Positions 12,020 to 23,730 of a stretch of 64,000 nucleotides of DNA are shown in pieces (the stretch's first letter is position 1; each line of letters begins with the position of its first letter). Both the position numbers and the translations under genes were made by a program. The notes beneath the pieces were generated by a model, which had not been told where the DNA came from, made no database searches, and worked only from the letters and a program-made list of their open reading frames with translations. The stretch is taken from the NCBI RefSeq assembly GCF_039555335.1, contig NC_092635.1:49186052-49250051 (forward strand), written 5' to 3'. Source of the stretch: Amphiura filiformis (taxonomy: Eukaryota; Echinodermata; Ophiuroidea; Amphilepidida; Amphiuridae).

Positions 12020-12400
12020 TAAAGCGCTCTTTAGCAAAGTCATAGTTCATTGAATTTACAACCGTATGACAAAACAGGTGAAAATAGTTGATGAATATGG
12101 TAAGGAACACTTGAGGTTTCGACTTTTAAAACCTACATTTTGGTCAAAAATGTGCTTGGATAGGAAGTTTTCAACAGATTTACCACATTCGCCTTGCTAT
12201 AACATTCAATTGCATTATCTGTTGACCTAATGGGGAAAATTGTTTTTAGGGGGCATTATTAGCTTTCGTTCGATATAAAAACAATTCTGATTGGATGAAG
12301 GGAACACTTGAGGTTTGAGAAAAACCAGTCATAGAGGCCTATTTTCCAGCTAGAAGCTCACACAGCTCTTATGATGCTATGCACTCAACCGTGAAGTGTA
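12020..12400 (+). repeat. Dispersed repeat (inverted copy at 23.3-23.7 kb)
   Basis: Sequence such as TTTACAACCGTATGACAAAA, GGAACACTTGAGGTTT and CATTCGCCTTGCTATAA reappears in reverse complement at 23,268-23,730 with about 80-85% apparent identity and small indels. No coding frame. The type of repeat is unknown. The surrounding interval 11,990-12,626 shows nothing else. Confidence 0.7.
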
Positions 12401-12626
12401 ATGAAAGACTGTGTATGTAGAGACAATACACTGCTAGCTTGGACGAAATTGTTTGCTCAGGTGTATCGAGGAGGAAACTGTGCATAGATGGTTTATAAGT
12501 GAATCGTTTTTGCAGTCAAACCTTTTCATATGAGGCCAATAATATATCAAAAAGTTTTTGGTTTTCCCCTCCCGAGAAAACTGCACATGGGGCGGAAATG
12601 ACATGCTTAGTGCCTTATGCTGGTTT

Positions 12627-12756
12627 CATACTACCCTGCCGCTTGCCGCTGAGCGGCGTGGCGCACGCGCATTGCAGACAACGGGACACAATTCAGGCTT
12701 GTCATTGGTTGAAACGCCCTGCCGCTTGCCGCAGCGGCAAGCGGCAGGAAAGTATG
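12627..12756. repeat. GC-rich MITE with palindromic right end
   Basis: The left end CATACTACCCTGCCGCTTGC and the right end (reverse complement CATACTTTCCTGCCGCTTGC) form inverted repeats of about 28 bp. At 12,718-12,748 there is also a perfect hairpin: 15 bp arms (CCTGCCGCTTGCCGC) around a single A. GC content is far above its surroundings. TGCTGG stands on both sides and may be a target duplication. Confidence 0.6.
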
Positions 12757-12779
12757 CTGGCGGCATTAGGATCTCCTTT

Positions 12780-14955
12780 GTTTGAAGTTTGAAATTTTGA
12801 CCTCAGATGACCTTTGACTTCGGATGACCTTGATGTAATTTTTTTCATGCTCCCATCATAAGGATTCCACCCATCAATACGGCAAAGGTTAAATTTATCC
12901 CCTAGATGACCTTTGACCTCGGTTGACCTCAATTTTGTTTCGCACATATATTCCCCTAATATAAAGGATTCCACCCACCAAGTTTGAGCCCTATAGGACG
13001 AAGTTTGAAATCCATGACCTTTGACCTCGGATGACCTCCATATAATGTTTTTCATGCTCCCCTCCTACCAGGGATTCCACCCACCAAGTGTGAGCCCGAA
13101 CGGACAAAGTTTGAAATTTGAACCCTCCGTAATGACCTTTGACCTCGGTTGACCTCGATTTTATTTCGCGCATATATTCCCTTGTATCAAGGATTCCACC
13201 CACCAAGTTTGGGCCTGATCGGACAAAGTTTGAAATTTTGACCTTTGACCTTGACCTCCGATGACCTTCAAAACCACATGGCCAACATGCTTTTCCCAAT
13301 ACCTATCTATAATGCGTCGAAGTGCAACGAAACGCATAGCCGGACAGACAGACAGATAGATAGACAGATAGAGACCGCTTATTATTTTATTAGTACCAGT
13401 GCACCTGCAGGTGTAATGGCCCTGTAGCTATTAGGGCACCATCTGCATGATAGACATACCTTTTGACCCCAGATGACCTTTGAACTCGGATGACCTCGAT
13501 GTAATATTTCATGCTCCCTCATATCAAGTTTAAGCACAATAGGGCAAAGTTTAAATTTAGCCCCTAGATGACCTTTGGCCTCGGTTGACCTCAATTTTGT
13601 TTCGCACATATTTTCCCCTCCTATCAAGGATTCCACCCACCAAGTTTGAGCCCGATAGGACAAAGTTTGAAATCCATGACCTTTGACCTCGGATGACCTG
13701 CCTATGTTTTTCATGCTTCTCTCATACGAAGGATTCCACCAACCAAATTTGAGCCCGATCGGCGATCGGACAAAGTTTGCAATTTGACCTCGGTTGACCT
13801 CGATTTTATTTCGCGCATTATATTCCCCTCCTATCAAGGATTCCACCCACCAAGTTTGGGCCCGATCGGACAAAGTTTGAAATTTTGACCTTTGACCTTG
13901 ACCTCCGATGACCTTCAAAAGCCAACATGCTTTTCCCAATACCTATCTATATCCCAAATTTCAGCACGATGCGTCGAAGCGCGGCGAAACGCATAGCCGG
14001 ACAGACAGACAGATAGATAGATACACAGATAGACAGATAGAGACCGCTTATTATTTTATTAGTACTAGTGCACCTGCTGCTGTGAGAGAGCACTGACATG
14101 ATAGCGATACTGTTTGACCCCAGATGACCTTTGACCTCGGATGACCTCGGTGTAATTTTTTATGCTCCCCTCATACGAAGGATTCCACCCACCAAGTTTA
14201 AGCCCAATAGGGCAAAGTTTAAATTTAGCCCCTACATGACCTTTGACCTCAATTTTGTTTTGCGCATAGATTCCCCTCGTATCAAGGATTCCACCCACGA
14301 AGTTTGAGCCCGATAGGACAAAGTTTGAAATCCATGACCTTTGACCTTTGACCTCGGATGACCTCCATATAATGTTTTTCATGCTCCCCTCATACGAAGG
14401 TTTCGACCCAAGTTTGAGCCCGATCGGACAAAGTTTGAAATTTGACCCTTCCGTAATGACCTTTGACCCCGGTTGACCTCGATTTTATTTCGCGTATTAT
14501 ATTCCCCTCCTATCAAGGATGGCACCCACCAAGTTTGGGCCCGATCGGACAAAGTTTGAAATTTTGACCTTTGACCGACCTCAATTTTGTTTCGCACATA
14601 TATTCCCCTCATATCAAGGATTCCACCCACCAAGTTTGAGCCCGATAGGACAAAGTTTGAAATCCATGACCTTTGACCTCGGATGACCTCCATATAATGT
14701 TTTTCATGCTTCTCTCATACAAAGGATTCCATCCACCAAGTTTGAGCCAGATCGGACAAAGTTTGCAATTTGACCCCTCCGTAATGACCTTTGACCTCGG
14801 TTGACCTCGATTTTATTTTGGGCATATATTTCCCTCGTATCAAGGATCCCACCCACCAAGTTTGAGCCTGATCGGACAAAGTTTGAAATTTGACCCCTCC
14901 GTAATGACCTTTGACCTCGGTTGACCTCGATTTTATTTTGGGCATATATCTCAAG
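12780..14955 (-). repeat. Array of ~120 bp-unit composite elements, reverse orientation
   Basis: Three elements in a row. Each runs, on the minus strand, from a microsatellite head (GATA/GACA repeats, then CCGGCTATGCGTTTCGCCGC, near 13,310-13,390 and 13,970-14,060) through ~120 bp units to a tail GTGCACTAGT or a variant, which abuts the head of the next element. A unit contains GGTCAAAGGTCATTACGGAG, CAAACTTTGTCCGATCGGGC, CAAACTTGGTGGGTGGAATC and CCTTGATACGAGGGGAATAT. No real coding capacity: because a unit is close to a multiple of 3, open frames appear by chance in several frames. Structure resembles nonautonomous Helentron (HINE/pearl-type) elements. Confidence 0.85.
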
Positions 14956-15344
14956 GACAATATTGTTCAAGGTTGCGCCGCAGGCTTACAAAGAGACAAT
15001 ATTGTTCAAGGTTGCGCCGCAGGCTTACAAAGAAACAATAGCAATCAAGCTTAAACTTTAAATTAGCACCCGATAGAGTGCAGGGCCTGAAGAATGAGGG
15101 AAATTATGGGGTAAATATTTAACGGAATAAACTGCATAATCATATTATTTGAATTTATTCCGTTAAAAATCTTATTTTAACTTATCAAATTATTAGTTTT
15201 TATATTCTATGGTGTCAAATATTTAATATGTGATCCTGTCTTCTGGAGTACAAGAGTATACTCTCACATGATACTTAATATGTGGTCCTAATACAGTATC
15301 TCATATTAGTTTTCATGTTCTCCTACCCACCATGGGATAGATAC
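14956..15344. other. Spacer between opposite arrays, with a 39 bp duplication
   Basis: GACAATATTGTTCAAGGTTG begins at 14,956 and again at 14,995, so a 39 bp unit is present twice. Next come a short inverted pair (TTTAACGGAATAAA and TTTATTCCGTTAAA, 15,117-15,170) and a partial direct repeat near 15,220 and 15,268. This is where the array orientation flips. No gene. Confidence 0.6.
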
Positions 15345-18300
15345 ACAGATAGACAGATAGAGACCGATTATTATTTTATTAGTATAGATAGATAGATAGA
15401 TAGATAGATAGATTAGTAGTATCTATCTATACTACTAAAATAATAGCCGTTGTCTGTGTGTCTGTCTGTCTATCTATCTATACTATAATAATCATAAAGC
15501 TCTGTTTGTCTGTCTGTGTGTCCGGCTATGCGTTTCGCCGTGCTTCGACGCATCGCGCTGAAATTTCGCATATAGATAGGTATCGGGAAAAGCATGTTGG
15601 CCATGTGGTTTTGAAGGTCATCGGAGGTCAAGGTCAAAGGTCAAAATTTCAAACTTTGTCCGATCGGGCCCAAACTTGGTGGGTGGAATCCTTGATAGGA
15701 GGGGACTATAATGCGCGAAATAAAATCGAGGTCAACCGAGGTCAAAGGTCATTACGGAGGGGTCAAATTTCAAACTTTGTCCGATCGGGCTCAAACGTGG
15801 TGGGTCGAAACCTTTGTATGAGGGGAGCATGAAAAACATTATATGGAGGTCATCCGAGGTCAAAGGTCAAAGGTCATGGATTTCAAACTTTGTCCTATCG
15901 GGTTCAAACGTGGTGGGTGCAATCCTTGATAGGAGGGGAATATATGCGCAAAACAAAATTGAGGTCAACCGAGGTCAAAGGTCATGTAGGGGCTAAATTT
16001 AAACTTTGCCCTATTGGGCTTAAACTTGATAGGTCAAAGGTCATCTGGGGTCAAACAGTATCGCTATCATGCCAGTGCACTCACAGCATCTGGGCTCTCA
16101 CAGCCGCAGGTGCACTAGTACTACTAAAATAATAGCCGTTGTCTGTCTGTCTGTCTGTCTGTGTGTCTGTCCGGCTATGCGTTCCGCCGCGCTTCGACGC
16201 ATCGAGCCGAAATTTTGGATATGGATAGGTGACGGAAAAAGCATGTTGACCGGGTGGTTTTCTAAGGGCCCCCTCAAGGTCAAAGGTCATCTAGGGGGGA
16301 AAATACCCCAACTGGATAGCAAAAGCAGCAGCAAGTGGATACAAAGATGTATAATGGGCAACTCTGGACATGTTTCATTCAGCTTTTGGCTGTTTGCCCA
16401 AATTGAAATGCACTGTAATGTCTACCCAGAATGCATTGCTGCAAAGCTACAGGTGCACTAGCATTAAGAAAATAATGAGCTCTGTGTGTTCGATGGCAAT
16501 GCGTTTCTCCGCGCTTCGACGCATCATTCCCATATTTCGGACATAGATGGGTACCGGGCGTGCGCTGTTTACCGGGTAGTATTGAAGGTCATCGGAGATC
16601 AAGGTCAAAGGTCACGGATTTCAAACTTTGTCCGATCGGCCCAAACTTGGTGGGTGGGATCCTTGATAGGAGGGAAATATATGTCCAAAATAAAAGCGAG
16701 GTCAACAGAGGTCAAAGGTCATTACGGAGGGGTCAAATTGCAAACTTTGTCCGATGGGGCTCAAACTTGGTGGGTGGGATCCTTGATGCGAGGGGAATAT
16801 ATGCCCGAAATAAAATCGAGGTCAATCGAGGTCAAAGGTCATTACGGAGGGGGTCAAATTTCAGACTTTGTCCGATCGGGCTCAAACTTGGTGGGTGGGA
16901 TCCTTGATACGAGGGGAATATATGACCGAAATAGAATCGAGGTCAACCGAGGTCAAAGGTCATTACGGAGGGGTCAAATTTCAAACTTTGTCCGATCAAG
17001 CTCAAATTTGGTGGATGGAATCCTTGATACGACGGGAATATATGCGCGAAATAAAGTTGAGGTCAACCGAGGTCAAAGGTCATTACGGAGGGGGGTCAAA
17101 TTTCAAACTTTGTCCGATCGGGCTCAAACTTGGTGGGTGGAATCCTTGATACGAGGGAATATATGCCCGAAATAAAATCGAGGTCCACCGAGGTCAAAGG
17201 TCATTATGGAGGGGTCCAATTTCAAACTTTGCCCAATCGGGCTCAAACTTGGTGGGTGGAATCCTTCGTATGAGGGGAGCATGAAAAACATATGGAGGTC
17301 ATCCGAGGTCAAAGGTCAAAGGTCATGGATTTCAAACTTTGTCTAATCGGGCTCAAACTTCATCATCTGAGTTCAAAGGTCATCTGGGGTCAAGAAGTAT
17401 CTCTATCATCATCTGGGGTCAAAAAGTATCTCTATCATGCAGATGGTGCCCTTATTATAGCTACAGGGCTATCACAGCAGCAGGTGCACTAGTACTACTA
17501 AAATAATAGCCGTTGTCTGTGTGTCTGTCTGTCTGTCCGGCTATGCGTTCCGCCGCGCTTCGACGCATCGTTCCGATATTTCACACATAGATGGGTATCG
17601 GGCGTGCGCTGTTTACCGGGTGGTTTTGAAGGTCATCGGAGGTCAAGGTCAAAGGTCATAGGGGGAAAAATACCCCACGTGGATACAAAGCAGCAAGTGG
17701 ATAAAAAGAATCCAATAGACAATCTACAACAAGTTTCAAGCTGCCCAAGCAGGTGAACAAGGTCATTCATTCATAGATTCCATTCAGCTTTTGGCTATCT
17801 GCCCAATTTGAAATGCACTGTAAATGTCTACCCAGAATGCATTGCTGCAATTAAGTTATAGTGTCTTCCCAGCATTGATTGCTGAAAATGATTTCTATAA
17901 GCGCCCATACCCCAATAAGCGCCCATACCCCAATAAGCGCCCACATACCCCAATAAGTGCCCACATACCCCAATAAGCGCCCATATATCCCCTAATAGCT
18001 AAAGGGCTATTACAGCTACAGGCGCACTAGTACTACTAAAATAATAAGCGGTCTCTGTCTGTCTATCTGTCTGTCCGGCTATGCGTTCCGCCGCCCTGCG
18101 ACGCATCGATCCAATATTTGGGACATGGGTAGTTGCCGGGAAAAGCATGTTGACAGTTTGGTTTTGAAGGTCATCGGAGGTTAAGGTCAAAGGTCAAATT
18201 TTCAAACTTTGTCCGATCGGGCCCAAACTTGGTGGGTGGGATCCTTGATACGAGGGGAATATATGGGAGAAATAAAATCGAGGTCAACCGAGGTCAAAGG

Positions 18301-19030
18301 TCATTACAGAGGGGTCATATTTCAAACTTTGTCCGATCGGGCTCAAACTTGGTGGGTAGAATCCTTGATACGGGGGAATATAATGCGCAAAATTAAATCG
18401 AGGTCAAAGGTCACATAATAGCTACAGGGCCATTACAGCTGCAGGTGCACTAGTAGATAGATAATAATCATAAACGTTATCTGTCCGTCTGTCTATCTGT
18501 CCGGCTATGCGTTTCTCCGCGCTTAGACGCATCGTTCCGATATTTCAGACATAGGTGGGTACCGGGCGTGCGCTCTTTACCGTGTACTTTTGAAAGTCAT
18601 CGGAGGTCAAGGTCAAAGGTCAAAATTTCAAACTTTGTCCGATCGGGCCCAAACTTGGTGGGTAGAATCCTTGATACGAGGGGAATATATGCGCGAAATA
18701 AAATCGAGGTCAACCGAGGTCAAAGGTCATTACGGAGGGGGTCAAATTTCAAACAATGTCCTATCGGGCTCAAACTTGGTGGGTGAAAAGCTTCGTATGA
18801 GGGGAGCATGAAAAACATTATATGGAGGTCATCCGAGGTCACAGGTCAAAGGTCATGGATTTCAAACTTTGTCCTATCGGACTCAAACTTGGTGGGTGGA
18901 ATCCTTGCTATTAGGGGCATATATGTGCGAAACAAAATTGAGGTCAACCGAGGTCAAAGGTCATCTAGGACCTAAATTTAAACTTTGCAGCTGCAGGTGC
19001 ACTAGTTTTATTAGTAAAGATAGATAGATA
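15345..19030 (+). repeat. Array of ~120 bp-unit composite elements, forward orientation
   Basis: About six elements stand head to tail, with junctions near 16,118, 16,456, 17,490, 18,030 and 18,450. Every junction joins a tail ending GCAGGTGCACTAGT to a head ACTAAAATAATAGCCGTT plus GTCT/GTCC microsatellite and CCGGCTATGCGTTCCGCC. The longest run of units is at 16,600-17,260, where GGTCAAAGGTCATTACGG recurs at 16,710, 16,830, 16,951, 17,071 and 17,192 (period 120-121 bp). Two elements (16,118-16,456 and 17,490-18,030) carry a different core with TTCAGCTTTTGGCT and CTACCCAGAATGCATTGCTG. Terminal TCTATC microsatellites face each other at 15,380-15,480. Confidence 0.88.
17898..17995. repeat. Minisatellite (GCGCCCATACCCCAATAA)n
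   Basis: Five copies of an 18-21 bp unit GCGCCCATACCCCAATAA with slight variants lie near the tail of one composite element. It is a local expansion inside the element. Confidence 0.85.
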
Positions 19031-19329
19031 TTAGAGAGACTGCGATGTTGCATACTTCTTGCGCCTAACGCTCGTTCATACCAAGTGATGAGGCTGTGTA
19101 TCTCAGTTGAAGACATTGTATATACAACATAATGGGAACACAGTGGCGACTAACAAGATATTTAACGGTCTAGGGCTTATGTCCGGGGTCTAATATTATT
19201 TTAAATCAGCATATTTTTGATTATTAGCTATTATTAACCAGGGTTAGCATGTCGCTTAAAAGTTAATTGTATGTCAGGACTTCCCTAATATTATAGTTGC
19301 CAAAAACAAATATTTCGGTAGATTAAGGA

Positions 19330-19639
19330 CAGGGCCGGATTTACCTTTTTGGGGGCGCCAGGCCAGGCCTAGTAGATTCTACTAGGACATTTGCGCGCGA
19401 AGTGCGTGAAAAATTTCAATTTTAGACTATTTTAGCCGAAATTGAAGCAGAATTTTGCTATATAGTAGGCCAGTGCGCGCGAAGCTCGCTAAATTTTGTA
19501 CCTATTTTGGCCAAAAAAATGGTGTTTTTCGGCTAAAATGGGAGATGCACACTACACAGGGCAATTTTGGGGGCCCCCAAAATTTGGGGGCCCTGGGCCC
19601 GGGCCCATCTGGCCCTATGATAAATCCGGCCCTCCCCTG
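19330..19639. repeat. hAT-type MITE with 8 bp target duplication
   Basis: The element begins CAGGGCCGGATTTA and ends TAAATCCGGCCCTCCCCTG. It is flanked by exact 8 bp repeats ATTAAGGA (19,322-19,329 and 19,640-19,647), as expected for the hAT superfamily. The interior is noncoding, with a GC palindrome near 19,566-19,610. The right end has five extra bases in the terminal repeat. Confidence 0.9.
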
Positions 19640-19881
19640 ATTAAGGACCACTACACCCATATACCATGATTTTATTTCCAAAATGATACTTTTTCGTGGG
19701 GAAATTATTAGTAGCCTTGCATAAACCACGTGACGCTGTACAAAACTGTTATTTTGGGCGTTATAAGTGGACGCTTGAATATCAAAGATGCAAATCGGAA
19801 ACACTATGATCTGCGTGTGTAAACGCACGCATGAATGAAGTCAAATTTTTACACCTCACTATTGCATTGTTTTAATATAAC

Positions 19882-20566
19882 TAGTGCACCTGCAGCTGTG
19901 AGAGCCCTGATGCTGTGAGAGCACTGGTTGACCTCAATTTTGTTTGCGCATATATATTCCCCTCGTATCGAGGATTCTACCCACCAAGTTTGAGCCCGAT
20001 AGGACAAAGTTTGAAATCCATGACATTTGACCTTTGACCTCGGATGACCTCCATATAATGTTTGTCATGCTCCCCTCATACAAAGGTTTCGACCCACCAA
20101 GTTTGACCCCGATCGGACAAAGTTTGAAATTTGACCCCTCCGTAATGACCTTTGACCTCGGTTGACCTCGATTTTATTTTGCGCATATATTCCCCTCGTA
20201 TCAAGGATCCCACCCACCAAGTTTGAGCCCGATCGGACAAAGTTTGAAATTTTGACCTTTGACCTTGACCTCCGATGACCTTGAAAACTACCCGGTAAAC
20301 AGCGCCCGCCCGGTACCCATATATGTCTGCAATATCGGAACCATGCGTCGAAGCGCGGCGAAACGCATAGCCGGACAGACACACAGACAGACAGACACAC
20401 ACACATCTAAGGGCTATTATTTTAGTAGTACTAGTGCACCTGCGGCCGATACCCAGCTATGTGTGAAATATCGGGATGATGCGTCGAAGTGCGGCGGAAC
20501 GCATAGCCGGACAGACACACAGACAGACAGACAGACAACGGCTATTATTTTAGTAGTATAGATAGA
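19882..20566 (-). repeat. Composite ~120 bp-unit element inserted into a dispersed repeat
   Basis: On the minus strand the head (near 20,340-20,420) has GACA microsatellite and CCGGCTATGCGTTTCGCC, three units follow, and the tail reads TGCAGGTGCACTAG. A second, shorter head lies at 20,436-20,560. Comparison with the uninterrupted sequence at 6,050-6,100 places the insertion between about 19,880 and 20,570. This helps to define the ends of the element family. Confidence 0.8.
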
Positions 20567-20799
20567 TGATTTTTTTAAAGGATCATATAGACAGACTTTC
20601 CTTCGTATCTTTAATAATATCCTTGACTGTCTTTGATATATATTAAAACGTACAAATATTGTGCATTTTCTGCGTTGTTTGCTGGTTCATTTCATACGTG
20701 CAGAATCTTCAATACTGTTTAAATAAGCGACCTCGTCCATCAGGAGAGTGATTTTGAATAGACGGGTATAGGTATACGTATGGTCACGGCGTATCGCAA

Positions 20800-22213
20800 C
20801 CTCTTTATTTGAGTGCAAAACACCGCTTTCGACACGCCTTAATAAAGAATGAACATTATTTTTTTAACTGAACATGCTGATACTTACCAAAACAGGTTCG
20901 AAGCTCCTTGTCTAATTATAAGCACACAACAACCACTTCCTATGTGTCGTTCATATATTATGATATCAGAAGCTTCAGCAATAAATTGCCAAAATTATGG
21001 AACTCCGGCACGGTGTATTAGCGTATTTTAAAACAGCATTTTAAGAGGAAATGTTTCATGAGAAGGTTCCATATACAGATACGTTGAACTTATGACTAAA
21101 TGTAATCGTGAGACAACGCTTTTCAATCAATCTTGCCGCTTGGATGATGAACTAAAGCAAGATCTGCCGGCAAGTTCAGGCCAATGAGGTAGAAAGGATA
21201 GAGTGCCCTGCTCGCCGAATCTGTGAAGCCGGTTTCGGTCCCGGTTTCGGCGCTGTATAAATACACAAAGTTGAACAAATCATGTATTAAAACGCATTAA
21301 ATTTCCCAGTATACCATTGTTTTTATCAAAAATTGCTGAATTATAAAGGCAAGCACGCCTGAATCTGATATATCACCAGTGTTGTCACGCTAAACAACTC
21401 TACCACTATTCGAAATTTCGCCTTCAGTCGCCGTTCCTGTAGAGCCCTCATGGCAACGGGCGAATGAACTAGATTTAGGTGCGTGCTTGCCTTTGTTATT
21501 CAGCAATTTTTGATAAAAAATGGTACACAGTAAAGTTGAATATGCTAAAACAAGTAATTTATTTAATTTTATTAATCCATACATGCTAGAGTAAATTCAG
21601 TTCCCATTTTAGTTGCATTTGATGCTGATTTTGTTAGGTCCCTTCATTTCATAATGGCTTTTTCAGTGTGTGATTGTCAATGAAACGGCAACGTACCAGT
21701 TCGAGCTCACCGATCTATGTTTTTCTACGTCATTGGTTCAGGCTTTACTCACGGTTTCATGATTTGGCATTCCACAACCCTCGTACCATATTATGTTCAC
21801 GCAATACTGCCATCCCAAATAATAACACGGTTGTGCACAATGATTGCGTATACTATTTCATGAGTTGGTGAATATCCGAGTTGTTGACGCAATGTAGAGC
21901 ATATTATTACAGTGGAAGTGTTTAATTATTTTATGGCAAACATTGCGACATCGTGATTTCAGCACACTATATATTACACGTCCGGAGTACAGGTAGTACT
22001 GCCAATCGTAAATTAAATGTGCCATTTTTAGAGCTCATAATTTTTATCTGTTCTTATTATATATACATAATTGGCTGTTTATGAGAACCCATGCCTAACC
22101 CACAGCAAAAAGTCTTCGATGAGAAACAAGTTAAACGTACTAGTATTTTCAGTTATTAAAGCGCAAAGTTGCAAGAATTCACACTTATTGTGACCGCTTC
22201 AGATATCATCACA
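20800..22213. other. Upstream flank of MYND copy 2
   Basis: No gene seen, other than a fold-back at 21,309-21,528. A promoter for the 22.2 kb gene would lie here, but I see no motif that fixes it. Confidence 0.4.
21309..21528. repeat. Fold-back element
   Basis: GTATACCATTGTTTTTATCA on the left and TGATAAAAAATGGTACAC on the right, followed inward by AATTGCTGAATTATAAAGGC against GCCTTTGTTATTCAGCAATT, pair over about 50 bp. A 120 bp loop lies between. Confidence 0.75.
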
Positions 22214-23267
22214 ATGGATGTACAGCGTGGACATTGTTAGAGATGTGAAAAACGTATAGATGGTAGTCCTGTCTACTGCAAGTATTGTTGGATTGCGGTC
22301 TACTGCTCTCAAGTATGTAGTGTTTCTGATGTCTTCAGGCATAGTGTACCAGAATGTGAAGAGTGGGGACATAAACAATGCAGTAACTCTCAATGCGGAG
22401 AAATTGGGCCAGCAAGAAAGTTTCTTGAGGTAAGATATGCCACATGCATGCAGTGATTTGCATTAAAATGTCACAGTATGGGGTATAATTTCAAAAGTTC
22501 ACCCAACCTCCCCGGTCTGGTGAATAACAATTTGTGATCCGAGATCAGTAGGCCAACCAAATATAGGAAGTGGGAATTTTGCAGTCGAAGGGGCAACTGT
22601 ATTTGGCCTAGTCTGTGTTACAGACTGGAAAACTGATAGATACCCGCCAGCAACCAACCTGTGTAGGGGTATATAGCATGCTAAAATAACCGGCCAATAT
22701 TAAAAGTACTCTTCTAAAATTCTAGAAAATATAGTTTTGTAACATGTCCTAAATTTTTAGCTAATTTAGATGTTTGGACATATTCGTACTTTGGTGTTTT
22801 AGGAAGGATATGTAAACGACAGATAACACCAAAAAATATGAAGAAATTATTTCCAAACCGTGTTAAGTCTGCAAACCACCATGCTTCTCATTTTCAAGAA
22901 CGCTGGTTAACAAAAAGCAGAGTATTGTCTCATTTCGTAAACAAAAGCCCGCACAGAATTGTTCTCTAGCGTTCGCTTTATAATCGTTCACCCAACTGAA
23001 ACTATAATACCAGCTCATTGCTCCATTGTACATGTAAAGCAGAAACATATGTTGTGTGTATTTAACCAGAGAAGATATGATTTAATCAGTTGAGCTGTTT
23101 TCAATGAGTGTTATCTTGGTTTAATAGCTTTTAATGGGGTTTAAGTCCTGCAAAGGTCGTGGTGAATTCTACTGTAGACATGACTGCATCATGGCACACA
23201 TTTTCGTCCAAGAGCTCTCAAGCAAGCAGTGAATTGTCTCCGCACAGTCTTTGATTACACTACACGG

Positions 23268-23730
23268 TTGAGTGCATAGCAATGTAAAAGCTGTGGAGCT
23301 TCTAGCTGAAAAATGGGCCTCTTTGATTGGATTTTGTCGAAACCACAAGTGTTCCCTTCATCCAATCAGAATTTTTTTTATATCAAACGAAAGCTAACAC
23401 TCCCCCCTAAAAACACTTTACGTCACTAGGTCAACAGATAACGCAATCAATATTATAGCAAGGCGAATGTGGAAAATCTGTTGAAAACTACATATCCAAG
23501 CACATTTTTTGACAAATATGTAGGCTTTAAAATTCAAAACCTCAAGTGTTCCTTACAATATTTTTCAAATTTTATGTCATTAAATGAAAAAGCACACTTA
23601 TAATTATTGTCCATGTATATACTAGCGTCATTAGAATGAGCAATGGCCAATTCTCTTTAAATTGCAAATCTTGGGCAAAAATATACTATTTTCGCTTGTT
23701 TTGTCATACGGTTGTAAATTCAATGAAGAG
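23268..23730 (-). repeat. Dispersed repeat inside the intron of copy 2
   Basis: Reverse-complement counterpart of 12,020-12,400 (shared words include CAAGTGTTCC, AAGGCGAATGTGG and TTTTGTCATACGGTTGTAAA). It lies in the 1.6 kb intron (22,430-24,027), which otherwise shows no gene. Confidence 0.7.

Noticed and set aside
14956..15034. CRISPR-like short repeats
   Set aside because: Only two copies with no spacer, in an animal genome. It is a simple 39 bp duplication.
12700..20400. Many overlapping open frames repeating FQTLSDRAQTWWVESL and STEVKGHYGG
   Set aside because: They arise because the ~120 bp repeat unit is close to a multiple of three. Frames are open on several phases and begin and end at random points, with no conserved start or splice site.
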